A stretch of DNA of 6,685 nucleotides from Bacillota bacterium (GTDB taxonomy: Bacteria; Bacillota; Clostridia; Christensenellales; CAG-138), in the NCBI GenBank assembly GCA_023461495.1, contig JAEYLA010000307.1, forward strand, positions 1 through 6,685, read 5' to 3'. Below the pieces are notes generated by a model. That model did no database searches, was not told the origin of the DNA, and saw only the letters and a program-made list of their open reading frames with translations. Positions within the stretch are counted from its first letter, which is position 1, and each line of letters starts with the position of its first letter. The translations under genes and the position numbers were made by a program. Of the stretch, positions 5,663 to 6,685 are shown one piece after another.

Positions 5663-6385
5663 CTAATTCTCCCCCGCGTACAGGATGCGACCGCAGTTTT
5701 CACATTCTACGGCGGTATCGCTGTTCATCACGCGTTTGACAACGACCATGGGGAGGGACATATTGCAGCCGCCGCACTGGTTGTTTTCAACCTTTGCCAT
5801 GGGTACTGCGTGGTTGCGTTTGACGCGTTTGTATTTTTCCAAAAGCGGCGCATCCACATTCACCGCCTGCGCATCCGCCGCGGCGGTCGCCGCAGTGCGC
5901 GCGGGCTCGCTTTCCTTATATTCTTTTTCGGTCACTTCCAGCATCTGGTCGTATTCTTTTTTCGCTTTTCCTGCCTTGGAGCGGGTCTCCTTGTAGTCTT
6001 TGACCGCGTTTTCAATCCACTTGACCAGATCATTGATTTCGCGGCGCATGGCAGTCAGCTCATCGAGCAGCTTTTCATGGTTTTGGCGGCATTCTGTCAT
6101 TTCCTCCGCCGTCACTTCCTCATCGCGCTGCATTTCATCAAACTCGGAACGCTCCAGCTCCACGCGGTTGACGAGCTTCTCCGCCTGCTCCTGCATTTTT
6201 TCAAGCGAAGCCTGGCGGTTCGTGATCTCCCTCTGCGTTTTTGATATTGCGTTCTGCTGCTCTGTCAAAAAACTGTGCAGCTTGTTGAGCTTTGCGCGCG
6301 CGGGCGTATTGAGCGTTTCACGCTCTACCGCCTCTTTTTTCAGCTCCAATATCTGATATTCCCAAAGCGCATCCAGCTTTCCCAT
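5663..6385 (-). CDS. Coiled-coil protein with C-terminal C4 zinc ribbon
   Basis: A 240-residue protein. Residues about 10-175 are rich in K, E, Q and L with few helix breakers and should form a long coiled-coil hairpin. The C-terminal domain has NNQCGGCNMSLP (C204, C207) and VECENCGRILY (C228, C231), a CxxC-CxxC zinc ribbon. This matches the widespread C4-type zinc-ribbon family often found beside Nif3-like genes. No biochemical function is established that I can state with confidence, and nucleic-acid binding is a guess from the ribbon. The start is supported by AAGGAGG (6393-6399) 7 nt upstream. The Nif3-like gene ends 29 nt before it, so the two are in one operon, and rnpB begins 16 nt after its stop. 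The long F- and L-rich frames on the opposite strand are by-products of its lysine- and glutamate-rich coding. Confidence 0.9.
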   Translation of the reverse strand: MGKLDALWEYQILELKKEAVERETLNTPARAKLNKLHSFLTEQQNAISKTQREITNRQASLEKMQEQAEKLVNRVELERSEFDEMQRDEEVTAEEMTECRQNHEKLLDELTAMRREINDLVKWIENAVKDYKETRSKAGKAKKEYDQMLEVTEKEYKESEPARTAATAAADAQAVNVDAPLLEKYKRVKRNHAVPMAKVENNQCGGCNMSLPMVVVKRVMNSDTAVECENCGRILYAGEN

Positions 6386-6414
6386 GGTATAACCTCCTTA
6401 ACCCGTTGCCGGCG

Positions 6415-6685
6415 CTATGGCGTCACAAGCGGCGCACGCCCGGACCTTGCGCACAACAGGTCTACCTTATATTGTATCTTTTCAAGCGCCGCCTGTAAAC
6501 CTGCAATCAAAGGGCCAAGCACCACGGCTTCCGTTTCATGGTGCCCCGCCTCCACAACACAGAGGTCAAGCAATTGTGCTTCGAGCGCCTGATGATGTTT
6601 TATTTCTCCGGTAACGAGCACATCTGCGCCCGCCTGCTTTGCCGCACGCAGATACTCCCCGCCGCTGCCGCCGATCACGGCCACC
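6415..6685 (-). CDS. Nif3-like dinuclear metal-center protein, C-terminal part only
   Basis: The last 89-90 codons of a gene whose 5' part lies beyond the right edge. The sequence VAVIGGSGGEYL, then GADVLVTGEIKHHQALEA, then CVVEAGHHETEA is the C-terminal signature of the Nif3/YqfO family. The H and E of GHHETE supply ligands to the two-metal site. These proteins form hexameric toroids, and their substrate is debated (GTP cyclohydrolase I-like or hydrolase roles have been proposed). The GTG at 6682-6684 is an internal valine, not a start. The zinc-ribbon gene follows after 29 nt in the same operon. Confidence 0.92.
   Translation of the reverse strand, partial: VAVIGGSGGEYLRAAKQAGADVLVTGEIKHHQALEAQLLDLCVVEAGHHETEAVVLGPLIAGLQAALEKIQYKVDLLCARSGRAPLVTP

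Noticed and set aside
5546..6244. 232-codon plus-strand frame opposite the zinc-ribbon gene
   Set aside because: It starts inside RNase P RNA and is F- and L-rich because it mirrors lysine- and glutamate-rich codons of the coiled coil. No start signal.
6415..6684. Complete small gene starting with GTG at 6684
   Set aside because: The GTG encodes an internal valine of the Nif3 C-terminal domain (VAVIGGSGG). The true start lies outside the window.

Overview
This 6.7 kb window looks like ordinary chromosome from a fairly GC-rich, low-G+C-lineage anaerobe, most likely a member of the Clostridia. That placement is inferred from three things: strong GGAGG-type ribosome binding sites, a type A RNase P RNA, and the clustering of a Nif3-like gene, a C4 zinc-ribbon gene and rnpB. 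I cannot name a species. There are seven protein genes, two of them cut by the window edges, and one structural RNA. I see no insertion sequence, phage gene, CRISPR array or tRNA.

Layout. At the left edge (minus strand) is a sugar-phosphate-type nucleotidyltransferase missing its C-terminus. Divergent from it, on the plus strand, is a probable two-gene operon: an AEC-family membrane transporter followed 44 nt later by a stand-alone alanyl-tRNA editing protein (AlaX type with DHHA1 domain). A hairpin that can terminate on both strands lies after it. Next comes a divergent pair: a minus-strand NAD(P)-binding oxidoreductase (YwnB/COG2910-like) and a plus-strand HxlR-family regulator. Their shared 142-bp spacer contains a perfect 20-bp palindrome that overlaps the regulator's probable promoter. 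A second two-way terminator separates the regulator from a minus-strand nitroreductase. The right end, all on the minus strand, reads (in transcription order) Nif3-like protein (5' end cut off), coiled-coil/C4 zinc-ribbon protein, RNase P RNA, nitroreductase, with very short gaps.

How the parts work together. The HxlR regulator has one cysteine, at the position where thiol-sensing relatives carry their sensor. It faces an oxidoreductase gene and lies beside a nitroreductase, which suggests a small response to electrophiles, quinones or oxidants. The transporter and editing protein share a transcript but have no proven functional link. The Nif3, zinc-ribbon and rnpB block is a housekeeping arrangement. 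I found no clear new multi-gene system. The best leads are the HxlR operator, an apparent departure from the usual tRNA-CCA-binding GGU in L15 of RNase P RNA, and the tight embedding of rnpB between protein genes.
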